A DNA stretch of 6,992 nt from positions 1-6,992 of the forward strand of contig JAUQWL010000143.1 of assembly GCA_030835185.1 (NCBI GenBank), written 5' to 3'. The DNA comes from Solirubrobacterales bacterium. GTDB taxonomy: Bacteria > Actinomycetota > Thermoleophilia > Solirubrobacterales > 70-9. A program made the position numbers and the translations under genes. Positions within the stretch are counted from its first letter, which is position 1; every line of letters begins with the position of its first letter. Positions 1 to 6,179 of the stretch are shown here, in pieces. The notes under the pieces are model-generated. The model saw only the letters and a program-made list of their open reading frames with translations, did not search any database and was not told the DNA's origin.

Positions 1-900
1 GGTGGCACCGATGACCACGATTGCGGTTGTGTAGACGAGGGCTTCGGCGGTGGTCCGGAGGTCGAGGCCGTAGGCATGGGCGACGATCATCGAGTTGAGG
101 CCGCTCGGCATCGCCGCGAGGAGGTAGTAGGAATGAGGAATACCGGAAAACGGCATGGCCAGGACGAAGAGCAGCGCCGGCGATACCACCAGTTTGGCGA
201 AGATCACCACACCAACCTGACGGTGAACTCTCGGAGGCAGCCGGATCTCGCCGATTCGTTCCTCCTCGGCGAGAACTGCGCCGACTGCGAAGAAACCGAC
301 CGGCAGGATCATCGCCGCCATCGCCCAGGTGATCTCGACCAGCAGCGTGGGCGCGACCGCCTCGGGCGCGATTGCTCCGAGCAGGCCGGCGTAAATCAGC
401 GGGTTGCGGAAGAAGAAGGCCTTCGTTCGGTCGCGAACGCCCTGCCCCGCCTTCGTCCCGAAGGCCGCACCTACGCCGAAGGCGATCAACGTGAGCGAGA
501 TACCACTGACCACCACGTCGTAGACGACGGCCTGACTGAGATCGTCGCCGCCCATCAGCGCGAGAACCATCGGGAAGCCCAGGTAGGAACTGTTCGCGGT
601 GACCGATGTCGCGATAACAGCACCCGCGACGGGCCGCGGCAGCTTCAGCACGCGCACGCTGAGAAACCATGCGACCGCACCGACCGTACATACGGTGATG
701 AGCCCGAGTGCGAGGCCCACCCCGGCACCGACGGTGAAGTCGGCCTTGGCCAGGTTGATTACGATGACCGGCGGCAGGACGAAGTAGAGAATGCCGAGAA
801 GCGCCTGCCGGGAACCGTGCCCCGCGCGTCCGCTCCAACGTCGTTCGGCCCAGACCCCGAGGAGCGTCGAGGCGACGATGGCAAGAATGATCAGGGGCAT
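1..900 (-). CDS. AEC-family (auxin efflux carrier type) membrane transporter, C-terminus cut by window edge
   Basis: The reading frame starts at an ATG at 900 and stays open to base 1, giving 300 residues with no stop. Family members usually have about 300 residues, so only a short tail should be missing. The protein is very hydrophobic, with about eight to ten predicted membrane segments. One begins directly at the N-terminus (MPLIILAIVASTLLGVW), and others lie near residues 34-50, 58-82, 90-117, 127-147, 168-180, 190-210, 228-250, 257-275 and 285-300. The stretch TANSSYLGFP at residues 101-110 matches the conserved Asn/Gly/Pro motif of the Mem_trans family, and FFFRNPLIYAGLLG at 162-175 fits its central part. 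AEC proteins are secondary carriers for small organic anions such as malate or malonate; the substrate here cannot be read from sequence. No strong Shine-Dalgarno sequence precedes the start. The gene diverges from the methyltransferase. Confidence 0.88.
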   Translation of the reverse strand, partial: MPLIILAIVASTLLGVWAERRWSGRAGHGSRQALLGILYFVLPPVIVINLAKADFTVGAGVGLALGLITVCTVGAVAWFLSVRVLKLPRPVAGAVIATSVTANSSYLGFPMVLALMGGDDLSQAVVYDVVVSGISLTLIAFGVGAAFGTKAGQGVRDRTKAFFFRNPLIYAGLLGAIAPEAVAPTLLVEITWAMAAMILPVGFFAVGAVLAEEERIGEIRLPPRVHRQVGVVIFAKLVVSPALLFVLAMPFSGIPHSYYLLAAMPSGLNSMIVAHAYGLDLRTTAEALVYTTAIVVIGAT

Positions 901-1044
901 CGCAGGAGCCTATCCCCGGAGTCTGCGCGAAGGCACGGTTGACGTCAGGACGCCGGAACGCAGGATTGCCCGGCTTTTCATCGGTCCGGTACGTCCTGTC
1001 CCGACCGGAGCGACGAGCACCTGGCTATCGCGTAACTTGTGCCG
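901..1044. promoter_or_regulatory. Divergent intergenic region between transporter and methyltransferase
   Basis: This gap holds no convincing gene and must carry start signals for both divergent genes. It contains the 8-base palindrome TGACGTCA at 940-947, which overlaps a -35-like TTGACG at 939-944. It also contains a 6-base inverted repeat, TCCGGT at 985-990 and ACCGGA at 1004-1009, with a 13-base spacer. That repeat lies 36 to 60 bases before the methyltransferase ATG, a position where an operator could sit. None of these sites matches a regulator motif I can name, and short palindromes are common in GC-rich DNA. Confidence 0.3.
1033..1038 (+). promoter_or_regulatory. Possible -10 element (TAACTT) for a leaderless methyltransferase transcript
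   Basis: TAACTT fits the TAnnnT pattern of actinobacterial -10 elements. It ends 6 bases before the ATG at 1045, so transcription would begin at or next to the start codon. This fits the absence of any Shine-Dalgarno sequence close to either start codon. No good -35 element is visible at the usual distance, so the call is tentative. Confidence 0.35.
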
Positions 1045-1659
1045 ATGAAGAAGACCGTCGGCGCGACAGCCGTGATCCTGGGTGCTCTCGTAGCCGCCGC
1101 GCTGTGGTGGCGGAAGAACCCCTCCGCCTGCCCCTACGGACAGCGCTTCTGGGTCGAGGTGCCACATCCGCTGATCACCCGCGACCGGCTGCGTGAGGCG
1201 CTCGCCCCGCAGACCGGAGAAAGCCTGCTCGAGATCGGTCCGGGCACCGGCTACTACTCGCTCGACGTCGCCGAATGGGTCGGTCCGGAGGGCTCGCTCG
1301 ATATCTTCGACCTCCAGCAGCGCATGCTCGACCACACAGTCGCCCGTGCGGCCGAGCGCGGGATCGGCAACATCCAACCGACCCGGGGAGACGCGCAGGA
1401 GCTGCCCTACGAGCCGGCGACCTTCCACGGTGCATACCTGGTCATCACGCTCGGCGAGATCCCCGACCAGAGCGCTGCGATCCGCGAACTCGCACGCGTG
1501 GTCCGCCCCGGCGGACGGATCGTGGTCGGCGAGCTGATGGGTGACCCCCACTGGGTCTCACCGAAGGCGATTGCGGCACATGCCGAAGCGGCCGGCCTCA
1601 CGGTCGAGCGCCGGATCGGCCCATGGTTCGGCAGCTTTACCGTCCTGCGCAAGCCGTAG
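1045..1659 (+). CDS. Class I SAM-dependent methyltransferase with an N-terminal membrane anchor
   Basis: The product has 204 residues. The SAM-binding motif I is LLEIGPGTGY at residues 61-70. An acidic motif II follows near 85-91 (DIFDLQ), then GDAQELPY at 115-122, and a post-motif strand LARVVRPGGRIVVGE at 149-163. This is the usual order of UbiE-like class I methyltransferases. Residues 4-22 form one hydrophobic segment, with lysines before it and Arg-Lys after it, which suggests a single membrane anchor with the catalytic domain on the cytoplasmic side. The methyl acceptor is unknown. A GTG at 1039 is in frame two codons upstream, but the ATG at 1045 is preferred because a TAACTT -10-like box would place the transcript start there. 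The gene converges with the operon to its right and is not part of it. Confidence 0.85.
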   Translation: MKKTVGATAVILGALVAAALWWRKNPSACPYGQRFWVEVPHPLITRDRLREALAPQTGESLLEIGPGTGYYSLDVAEWVGPEGSLDIFDLQQRMLDHTVARAAERGIGNIQPTRGDAQELPYEPATFHGAYLVITLGEIPDQSAAIRELARVVRPGGRIVVGELMGDPHWVSPKAIAAHAEAAGLTVERRIGPWFGSFTVLRKP

Positions 1660-1679
1660 CCCGGCGATCTGGAACGCAG

Positions 1680-1697
1680 CGCTCCCACCCGGGGGCG
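1680..1697 (+). terminator. Hairpin in the convergent gap, likely 3' end of the methyltransferase transcript
   Basis: CGCTCCC (1680-1686) pairs with GGGGGCG (1691-1697) around the loop ACCC, giving seven pairs including one G-U wobble. It starts 21 bases after the methyltransferase stop. On the opposite strand the wobble becomes an A-C mismatch, so the structure favours plus-strand RNA. No T-run follows, so it is not a canonical intrinsic terminator, although hairpins without a U-tract are often proposed in GC-rich actinobacteria. Confidence 0.4.
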
Positions 1698-1707
1698 AAT
1701 GCAGCGA

Positions 1708-2046
1708 TCAGTGTTGCCACTGGCCGAGAACGGTCAGCAGGGTGGTGTTGAGGATGACCAGGACCGCCATGGCCACGGCCAGACCGGGGGCCCCGGCTGA
1801 CAGCAGGGCCAGCACCGCCGCTACGAAGAAGATGACTTCGAACCGGACCCTCGACGGAAGCGGAAGGCGCCGCTTCGACTTCGGGGCCGCGAACACTCCC
1901 CAGGCAATCGCCGCAACCACGGGGGTGCTGATCGCCAGAGCCAGGCTCAAGGGCATCTCACCCGTGCTCGCCCCCCAGAAAGCAAATGCCGCGAGGGCTG
2001 CGACCTCGAGCAGGAACTTCAGGGCGAGGTTGGCCGGTCCGAGCAC
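1708..2046 (-). CDS. YrdB/DUF2568 family small membrane protein
   Basis: The product has 112 residues and four predicted membrane helices, at about residues 8-27, 33-52, 68-85 and 88-108. The short basic loop WGVFAAPKSKRRLPLP after helix 2, followed by an Arg/Phe/Glu stretch before helix 3, is the recognisable signature of the DUF2568 (YrdB) family, whose members have about 110-120 residues. The frame is open further upstream, to 2238. That extension lies inside the preceding gene and reads as Arg/Leu-rich shadow sequence, so I place the start at the GTG at 2046, just before GPANLALKFLLE, which fits the family N-terminus. This leaves 14 bases after the flavoprotein stop, so the gene is probably co-transcribed as the last gene of the operon. 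No clear Shine-Dalgarno sequence is seen. The function of the family is not known to me. Confidence 0.78.
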   Translation of the reverse strand: MLGPANLALKFLLEVAALAAFAFWGASTGEMPLSLALAISTPVVAAIAWGVFAAPKSKRRLPLPSRVRFEVIFFVAAVLALLSAGAPGLAVAMAVLVILNTTLLTVLGQWQH

Positions 2047-2060
2047 GACGCCTGGACCGG

Positions 2061-3695
2061 TCAGATCTGCTCGGGAAACATCTGGATCGCTCCGGAGGGA
2101 CACTCGGCGACGCAGATACCGCAGCCTTTGCAGAAGTCGAGGTCGATCCGGTAGCGCTCGTTCGGGTCGTCGAGCTTGAGCACCGCGTTGTCGGGGCAGA
2201 CGCCGAAGCAGTTGTCGCAGGAGAAGCAGTTGCCGCATGACATGCAGCGGCGGGCCTCGAAAAGGGCGTTCGATTCGTCGAAGCCGACCACGACTTCGTC
2301 GAAGCTGTCCTGGCGCCGTACCGCGTCGAGCTTCGGCCGGTGGGTGCGTGGCGCGTCGGCGTAATACCAGGGGTTGAGCGTCTCGAAGGTGGCGATCTCG
2401 GGCACCGGTGGATGGACGAACGGCTCACCTCGCAGGTAGCCGTCGATGTTGCGCGCGGCCTTCTTGCCGTGGCCGATCGCGATCGTCACCGAGCGCTCGG
2501 CCGGGACCATGTCACCGCCGGCGAAGACGCCGGGCCGGCCGGTCATCATGTCGGGACCGACCGCGACCACGCCGTCTTCGACCTCGATGTCATCGGCGGC
2601 CTCGACCAGCGACAGGTCGCATTCCTGGCCGAGGGCGAGAACCAGCGCGTCGGACTCGAGTTCGTCGAACTCGCCGGTCGGCTGGGGGAAACCGGACTCG
2701 TCCAGCTCCATCTTCTCCAGCACCAGCCTGCCGTCCCCGGCCTGCTTGATCGTCGAAAGCCAGCGCATCATCACGCCTTCTTCTTCGGCCTCCTCGACTT
2801 CGGTCTCGTGGGCCGGCATCTGCTCGCGGGTGCGGCGGTAGACGACGACGGCCTCTTCAGCGCCGAGCCGCCTGGCGGTGCGAGCGGCGTCCATCGCCGT
2901 GTTTCCACCGCCGTAGATTGCGACGCGACGACCGAGCAGAGGCTTCTCGCCGGTCTCCATGTCATGCAGCATCGAGACCGCGTCGAGCATGTGGGCCGCC
3001 GAGCCGGCCGGGATGTAGGCGCGCTTGCCGACCTGGGCGCCGATCGCGAGGAAGGTCGCGTCGAACTCACCGTCCCGGCCCGCCTCGACCACGTCCTCCA
3101 CCTTGGAGTCGAGCTCGAGTTCGACCCCGAGGTCGAGAATGCGCTGGACCTCGGCGTCGAGAACGTCGCGCGGGAGCCGGTACTTGGGAATGCCGAAGCG
3201 CATCATGCCGCCGGCCATCGGCCCGGCCTCGCGGATCGTCACTTCGTGCCCCATCCTCGCCAGGAAGTAGGCGGCGGACAGGCCGGAGGGCCCGGCGCCG
3301 ACGATCAGGACCCGCTTGCCGGTCCTCCCGGGCGGGGCCTCGACGGTCCACCCCTGCCCGATGCCTTCGTCTCCGAGGAAGCGCTCGACCGAGTTGATGC
3401 CGACCGCCTCGTCGAGCTCGGCCCGGTTGCAGGCGGTCTCGCAGGGGTGGTAACAGACCCTTCCCATGATCGCCGGAAAGGGGTTGTCGAGCATGATCTG
3501 GCGCCAGGCGCGCTCGTATCCCTCTCCCCCCTCTTCAGCATCGTAGAGCCACTGCTGGATGTTCTCGCCGGCCGGGCAGCCGTGGTTGCAGGGCGGCAGC
3601 CGGTCGGTGTATACGGCGCGCTCGGTCCGCCAGCTTCCGGTCTTGTTGGCCAGGCTGGAACCCACGTCGAGCGTGATCGCGAACGGCTTTTCCAT
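2061..3695 (-). CDS. Fused PorD-type ferredoxin / GltD-NfnB-type FAD-NAD(P) oxidoreductase subunit
   Basis: The product has 544 residues and probably links the oxoacid oxidoreductase to NAD(P)(H). Residues 17-28 (NKTGSWRTERAV) resemble the N-terminal segment of PorD. Residues 36-89 form a GltD-type iron-sulfur domain with Cys36, 40, 81, 85 and 89. VGAGPSG at 132-138 binds FAD. YGGGNTAMDAA at 261-271, with YRRTREQMPA at 286-295, is the NAD(P)H-binding Rossmann fold; the YRR arginines would suit NADPH. GVFAGGDMVPA at 389-399 is the second FAD motif. The C-terminus is a PorD-like two-cluster ferredoxin, with Cys490, 493, 496, 500 and Cys522, 525, 528, 532, each set of the form CxxCxxCxxxCP. An extra pair, Cys484 and Cys487, precedes it. 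The ATG at 3695 was chosen because GGAGG at 3701-3705 sits five bases upstream; the in-frame GTG at 3707 has no suitable site. It is co-directional with porB, 81 bases downstream. Confidence 0.88.
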   Translation of the reverse strand: MEKPFAITLDVGSSLANKTGSWRTERAVYTDRLPPCNHGCPAGENIQQWLYDAEEGGEGYERAWRQIMLDNPFPAIMGRVCYHPCETACNRAELDEAVGINSVERFLGDEGIGQGWTVEAPPGRTGKRVLIVGAGPSGLSAAYFLARMGHEVTIREAGPMAGGMMRFGIPKYRLPRDVLDAEVQRILDLGVELELDSKVEDVVEAGRDGEFDATFLAIGAQVGKRAYIPAGSAAHMLDAVSMLHDMETGEKPLLGRRVAIYGGGNTAMDAARTARRLGAEEAVVVYRRTREQMPAHETEVEEAEEEGVMMRWLSTIKQAGDGRLVLEKMELDESGFPQPTGEFDELESDALVLALGQECDLSLVEAADDIEVEDGVVAVGPDMMTGRPGVFAGGDMVPAERSVTIAIGHGKKAARNIDGYLRGEPFVHPPVPEIATFETLNPWYYADAPRTHRPKLDAVRRQDSFDEVVVGFDESNALFEARRCMSCGNCFSCDNCFGVCPDNAVLKLDDPNERYRIDLDFCKGCGICVAECPSGAIQMFPEQI

Positions 3696-3700
3696 CAGTG

Positions 3701-3705
3701 CCTCC
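3701..3705 (-). promoter_or_regulatory. Ribosome binding site of the flavoprotein subunit
   Basis: GGAGG on the minus strand lies five bases before the ATG at 3695. It overlaps the alternative GTG start at 3705-3707, so it supports the shorter, 544-residue product. Confidence 0.7.
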
Positions 3706-3728
3706 ACCTCACGAGCGTGCCCGGACCG

Positions 3729-3758
3729 GCGGCCCCTTCCGGGAGGAAAACCGGCCGC
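3729..3758 (-). other. Strong RNA hairpin between porB and the flavoprotein gene
   Basis: On the minus strand the 30 bases read as GCGGCC, a GG bulge, TTTTCC, the loop TCCC, then GGAAGG and GGCCGC. The outer stem has six perfect pairs. The inner stem has six pairs, two of them G-U. The hairpin starts 18 bases after the porB stop and ends 33 bases before the next start. No U-run follows, so full termination is unlikely. It may stabilise the upstream message, stop 3' decay, or reduce read-through and so adjust the amount of the flavoprotein relative to the core subunits. Confidence 0.55.
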
Positions 3759-3776
3759 GGCAAGAGGATCCGGCGC

Positions 3777-4904
3777 CTAGCGCGGATTGCCATGGGTCTC
3801 CTTGAGCAGCATCGTGGTGTTGCTGTCGGCGTCAGGGGCGGGCGGCGTTCCCGACTCGTCATGGAGCTCACCGGCCTGATCGGTCGCCTCGCCGGGGAAA
3901 TCCGCGCCCTCGTCGGTGGCAAGCAGGTCGAAGCGGCGGATGTTGCGGTCGGCCCCCGCCTGGAGACGCTCGATCACCTCGGTGTTGACCTCCGGCTTGA
4001 ACAGGTGGGCGTAGCGGCGCTGGAGCTTCAGGTACTCGGTCACCGGCACGTGGCGGCGGATCTTCGAAACCTCGGTGACCTCGCCATCCTCAGCCGCGAA
4101 CACCGGGAAGACGCCGGTCTCCTTGACCAGCCGGGCGAGCCGGATCGTATCCTTGGAGGCCGCGCCCCAACCGAGCGGACACGGTACGAAGACGTGGATG
4201 TAACGGGCACCGCGGAGCTCCATCGCGCGCTCGACCTTGCGTTCGAGGTCGCGCGGCTCGGCCACCGTCGCGGTCGCAACGTACGGGATCTCGTGGGCCA
4301 TCGCGATCATCGGGACGTTCTTGCCCTGACCGAAGACGTTGCCCGGCTCGGGCCCGACGGGCTTGGTATTGGCAGTGCGTGCGGCCGGTGGAGTGGCGCC
4401 GGAGCGCTGGACCCCCGTGTTCATGTAGCCCTCGTTGTCGTAACAGACGAAGAGCACGTCGTCGTTTCTTTCGAACATGCCCGAGAGGCAACCGAAGCCG
4501 ATGTCGACCGTGCCGCCGTCACCGGCCTGGCCGACCACACGGATGTCCTCGCGGCCCTTGGCCTTCAGTGCCGCGGCGACCCCGGCCGCGACCGCCGGGG
4601 CGTTGCCGAACAGTGAATGGACCCACGGCAGCTGCCACGAGCTCTCCGGGTACGGGGTCGAAAAGACTTCAAGACAGCCGGTGGCGTTGCACGCGACCAG
4701 GTTGCCGTCGGTGGCACGCATCGCGGCGTCGAGCGTGTACCTGGCGCCGAGCGCCTCGCCGCAGCCCTGGCAGGCGCGGTGGCCGGAGGTCAGGGTGTTC
4801 GAGCGCTCGGTCCGCGCCTGGGTCGAGCGCTGCTCCGGGTCGAGCAGCCGGTTTCCGACCACGAAAGTCCCGGTCTGGTAGCCCTTTATCTGCTGTTCGG
4901 CCAT
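3777..4904 (-). CDS. porB: Pyruvate/2-oxoacid:ferredoxin oxidoreductase, beta subunit
   Basis: This 375-residue subunit binds thiamine pyrophosphate and one [4Fe-4S] cluster. GHRACQGCGEALG at residues 41-53 gives Cys45 and Cys48. ATGCLEVFSTPYP at 74-86 gives Cys77, and VPCPLGWG at 240-247 gives Cys242; these four match the cluster ligands of PFOR enzymes. The TPP/Mg motif starts at GDGGTVDIG (128-136) and ends at YDNEGYMNTG (155-164). IPYVATATV near 206-214 is also typical of PorB. The protein is longer than most PorB subunits (roughly 290-330 residues), with about 40 residues before GHRAC and an acidic, probably disordered tail from about 328 to the end. The start ATG at 4904 has GAGGGGG at 4911-4917 six bases upstream and lies 15 bases after the porA stop. 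Beta acts with alpha in the cytoplasm. Confidence 0.94.
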   Translation of the reverse strand: MAEQQIKGYQTGTFVVGNRLLDPEQRSTQARTERSNTLTSGHRACQGCGEALGARYTLDAAMRATDGNLVACNATGCLEVFSTPYPESSWQLPWVHSLFGNAPAVAAGVAAALKAKGREDIRVVGQAGDGGTVDIGFGCLSGMFERNDDVLFVCYDNEGYMNTGVQRSGATPPAARTANTKPVGPEPGNVFGQGKNVPMIAMAHEIPYVATATVAEPRDLERKVERAMELRGARYIHVFVPCPLGWGAASKDTIRLARLVKETGVFPVFAAEDGEVTEVSKIRRHVPVTEYLKLQRRYAHLFKPEVNTEVIERLQAGADRNIRRFDLLATDEGADFPGEATDQAGELHDESGTPPAPDADSNTTMLLKETHGNPR

Positions 4905-4910
4905 GCGCGT

Positions 4911-4917
4911 CCCCCTC
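4911..4917 (-). promoter_or_regulatory. Ribosome binding site of porB
   Basis: GAGGGGG on the minus strand, six bases before the ATG at 4904. It lies between the porA stop and the porB start and supports independent re-initiation on the same message. Confidence 0.6.
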
Positions 4918-4919
4918 GC

Positions 4920-6179
4920 CTAGTGCGAGCCCGAGGCGACGGTACCGATGTCGCGCAGGATATTTTCGGCGTTCGGGCCGGGTTTCTGACCCTTCTCGAG
5001 GCGGCTGAACTCACGCTCGATCACGTCCGTTTTCAGGTCGAGGAAATGCAGGCGGTTCGGCTCGATCCGGCCCTCGAAGATGTCCTCGAACAACGCGCCG
5101 AGCGAGCGGCGGGTGACCGGCCGGCCGCCGAGGCCGGCGACCACATCGAAGATGTTCGACTGGCGGAATGAAAGCGCGAGCCTCACGTTCTGACCGACGA
5201 TGCCGCCGGCTCCGACCGCGAAGGCTTTCTCGATGACGACCACGCGGTCGGCCCCTTTGAGTGCTTCGCGAACCTCGTCGATCGGCCACGGCCTGAAGCA
5301 CCTGATCGCCAGCGCGCCGATCTTCACGCCCTGTTCGCGCAGCTCGTCGACCACGTCCTCGATCGTGCCGAGTACCGAGCCGAGCGCGACGACGATCGTC
5401 TCCGCGTCCTCAGTCCGGTAACCGCGGACCAGTCCGCCGGAGTCACGGCCGAAGGCTTCTTTGAACTCTGCGGCGATCGGTGGGATCTGATCGAGCGCCT
5501 GGAGCTGCTTGGCATGCATCAGGTACTTGACTTCGGTGAAGGCCTCGGGGCCGACCATCGCGCCGATCGTCATCGGGTCGGCCGGGTCGAGCATCTGTTG
5601 CGGCTCGAACGCCGGCAGGAAGGAGTCGACGCGCTCCTGGTCGGGCACGTCGATCTGCTCGAAGGCGTGGGTCAGGATGAAGCCGTCCATGCAGACCATG
5701 ACCGGCAGCGAGAGCTGCTCGGCCAGACGGAAGGCCTGGATGTGCACGTCGCAGGCCCCCTGGTTGGTCTCGGCGAAGAGCTGGATCCAGCCCGAATCGC
5801 GCTGCGACATCGCGTCGGAGTGGTCGTTCCAGATGTTGATCGGAGCGCCGATCGCCCGGTTGGCAAGGGTCATCACTATCGGCAACCCGAGCCCGGAGGC
5901 GTTATAGAGCGCCTCCGCCATGAACAGAAGGCCCTGGCTCGCGGTCGCGGTGTAGGCGCGGGCGCCGGCGGCCGAAGCTCCGATGCAGGCCGACATCGCA
6001 CCGAACTCGGATTCGACCATCAGGTACTCGCACGGGTCGAGTTCTCCGGTGCGAACCAGGTCGGAAAGCTTCTCGACGATATGGGTCTGGGGCGAGATCG
6101 GATAGGCCGCGATGACCTCAGGCCGGCACATGCCGATCGTGCGGGCGACCGCCTGCGAACCTTCGAGCTGCTCAAGCAT
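4920..6179 (-). CDS. porA: Pyruvate/2-oxoacid:ferredoxin oxidoreductase, alpha subunit
   Basis: This 419-residue subunit supplies the pyrimidine-side TPP domain and the substrate pocket. AYPISPQTH at residues 25-33 corresponds to the YPITP motif, with Ser where Thr is usual. VESEFGAMSACIGAS (55-69) and TASQGLLFMAEALYNASG (79-96) are typical of domain I. LANRAIGAPINIWNDHSD at 105-122 and the following SQRDSGWIQ are strongly like pyruvate-type PorA, with Arg108 a likely substrate contact. Domain II follows, with ALGSVLGT at 265-272 and CFRPWP at 294-299. Pyruvate is the best substrate guess, but other 2-oxoacids cannot be excluded. The frame can start at a GTG at 6185. I chose the ATG at 6179 because GGAGG (6185-6189) ends five bases before it and covers that GTG. 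The start overlaps the end of porC by eight bases (ATGCTTGA), which suggests translational coupling. Confidence 0.94.
   Translation of the reverse strand: MLEQLEGSQAVARTIGMCRPEVIAAYPISPQTHIVEKLSDLVRTGELDPCEYLMVESEFGAMSACIGASAAGARAYTATASQGLLFMAEALYNASGLGLPIVMTLANRAIGAPINIWNDHSDAMSQRDSGWIQLFAETNQGACDVHIQAFRLAEQLSLPVMVCMDGFILTHAFEQIDVPDQERVDSFLPAFEPQQMLDPADPMTIGAMVGPEAFTEVKYLMHAKQLQALDQIPPIAAEFKEAFGRDSGGLVRGYRTEDAETIVVALGSVLGTIEDVVDELREQGVKIGALAIRCFRPWPIDEVREALKGADRVVVIEKAFAVGAGGIVGQNVRLALSFRQSNIFDVVAGLGGRPVTRRSLGALFEDIFEGRIEPNRLHFLDLKTDVIEREFSRLEKGQKPGPNAENILRDIGTVASGSH

Noticed and set aside
76..942. A 288-codon plus-strand frame opposite the AEC transporter
   Set aside because: The product is extremely Arg/Asp/His-rich with no domain, while the opposite strand encodes a clear membrane transporter.
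939..967. TTGACG - 17 bases - AGGATT as a sigma-70 type promoter for the methyltransferase
   Set aside because: The -35 and spacing are good but the -10 is poor, and it would leave a leader of about 70 bases without a ribosome site next to the start. The TAACTT box is the simpler reading.
910..1551. A 213-codon minus-strand frame opposite the methyltransferase
   Set aside because: The plus strand has all the class I methyltransferase motifs in order. The antisense frame has none and would fill the divergent promoter region.
2047..2238. N-terminal extension of the YrdB-family gene by 64 residues
   Set aside because: The extension overlaps the ferredoxin-coding end of the preceding gene in another frame, is Arg/Leu-rich, and has no counterpart in the family.
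2340..4616. A 758-codon open frame on the plus strand opposite the flavoprotein and porB
   Set aside because: It is antisense to two well-recognised genes, and its product is rich in Gly, Arg, His and Asp with no recognisable domain. Long antisense frames are expected in GC-rich DNA with strong codon bias.
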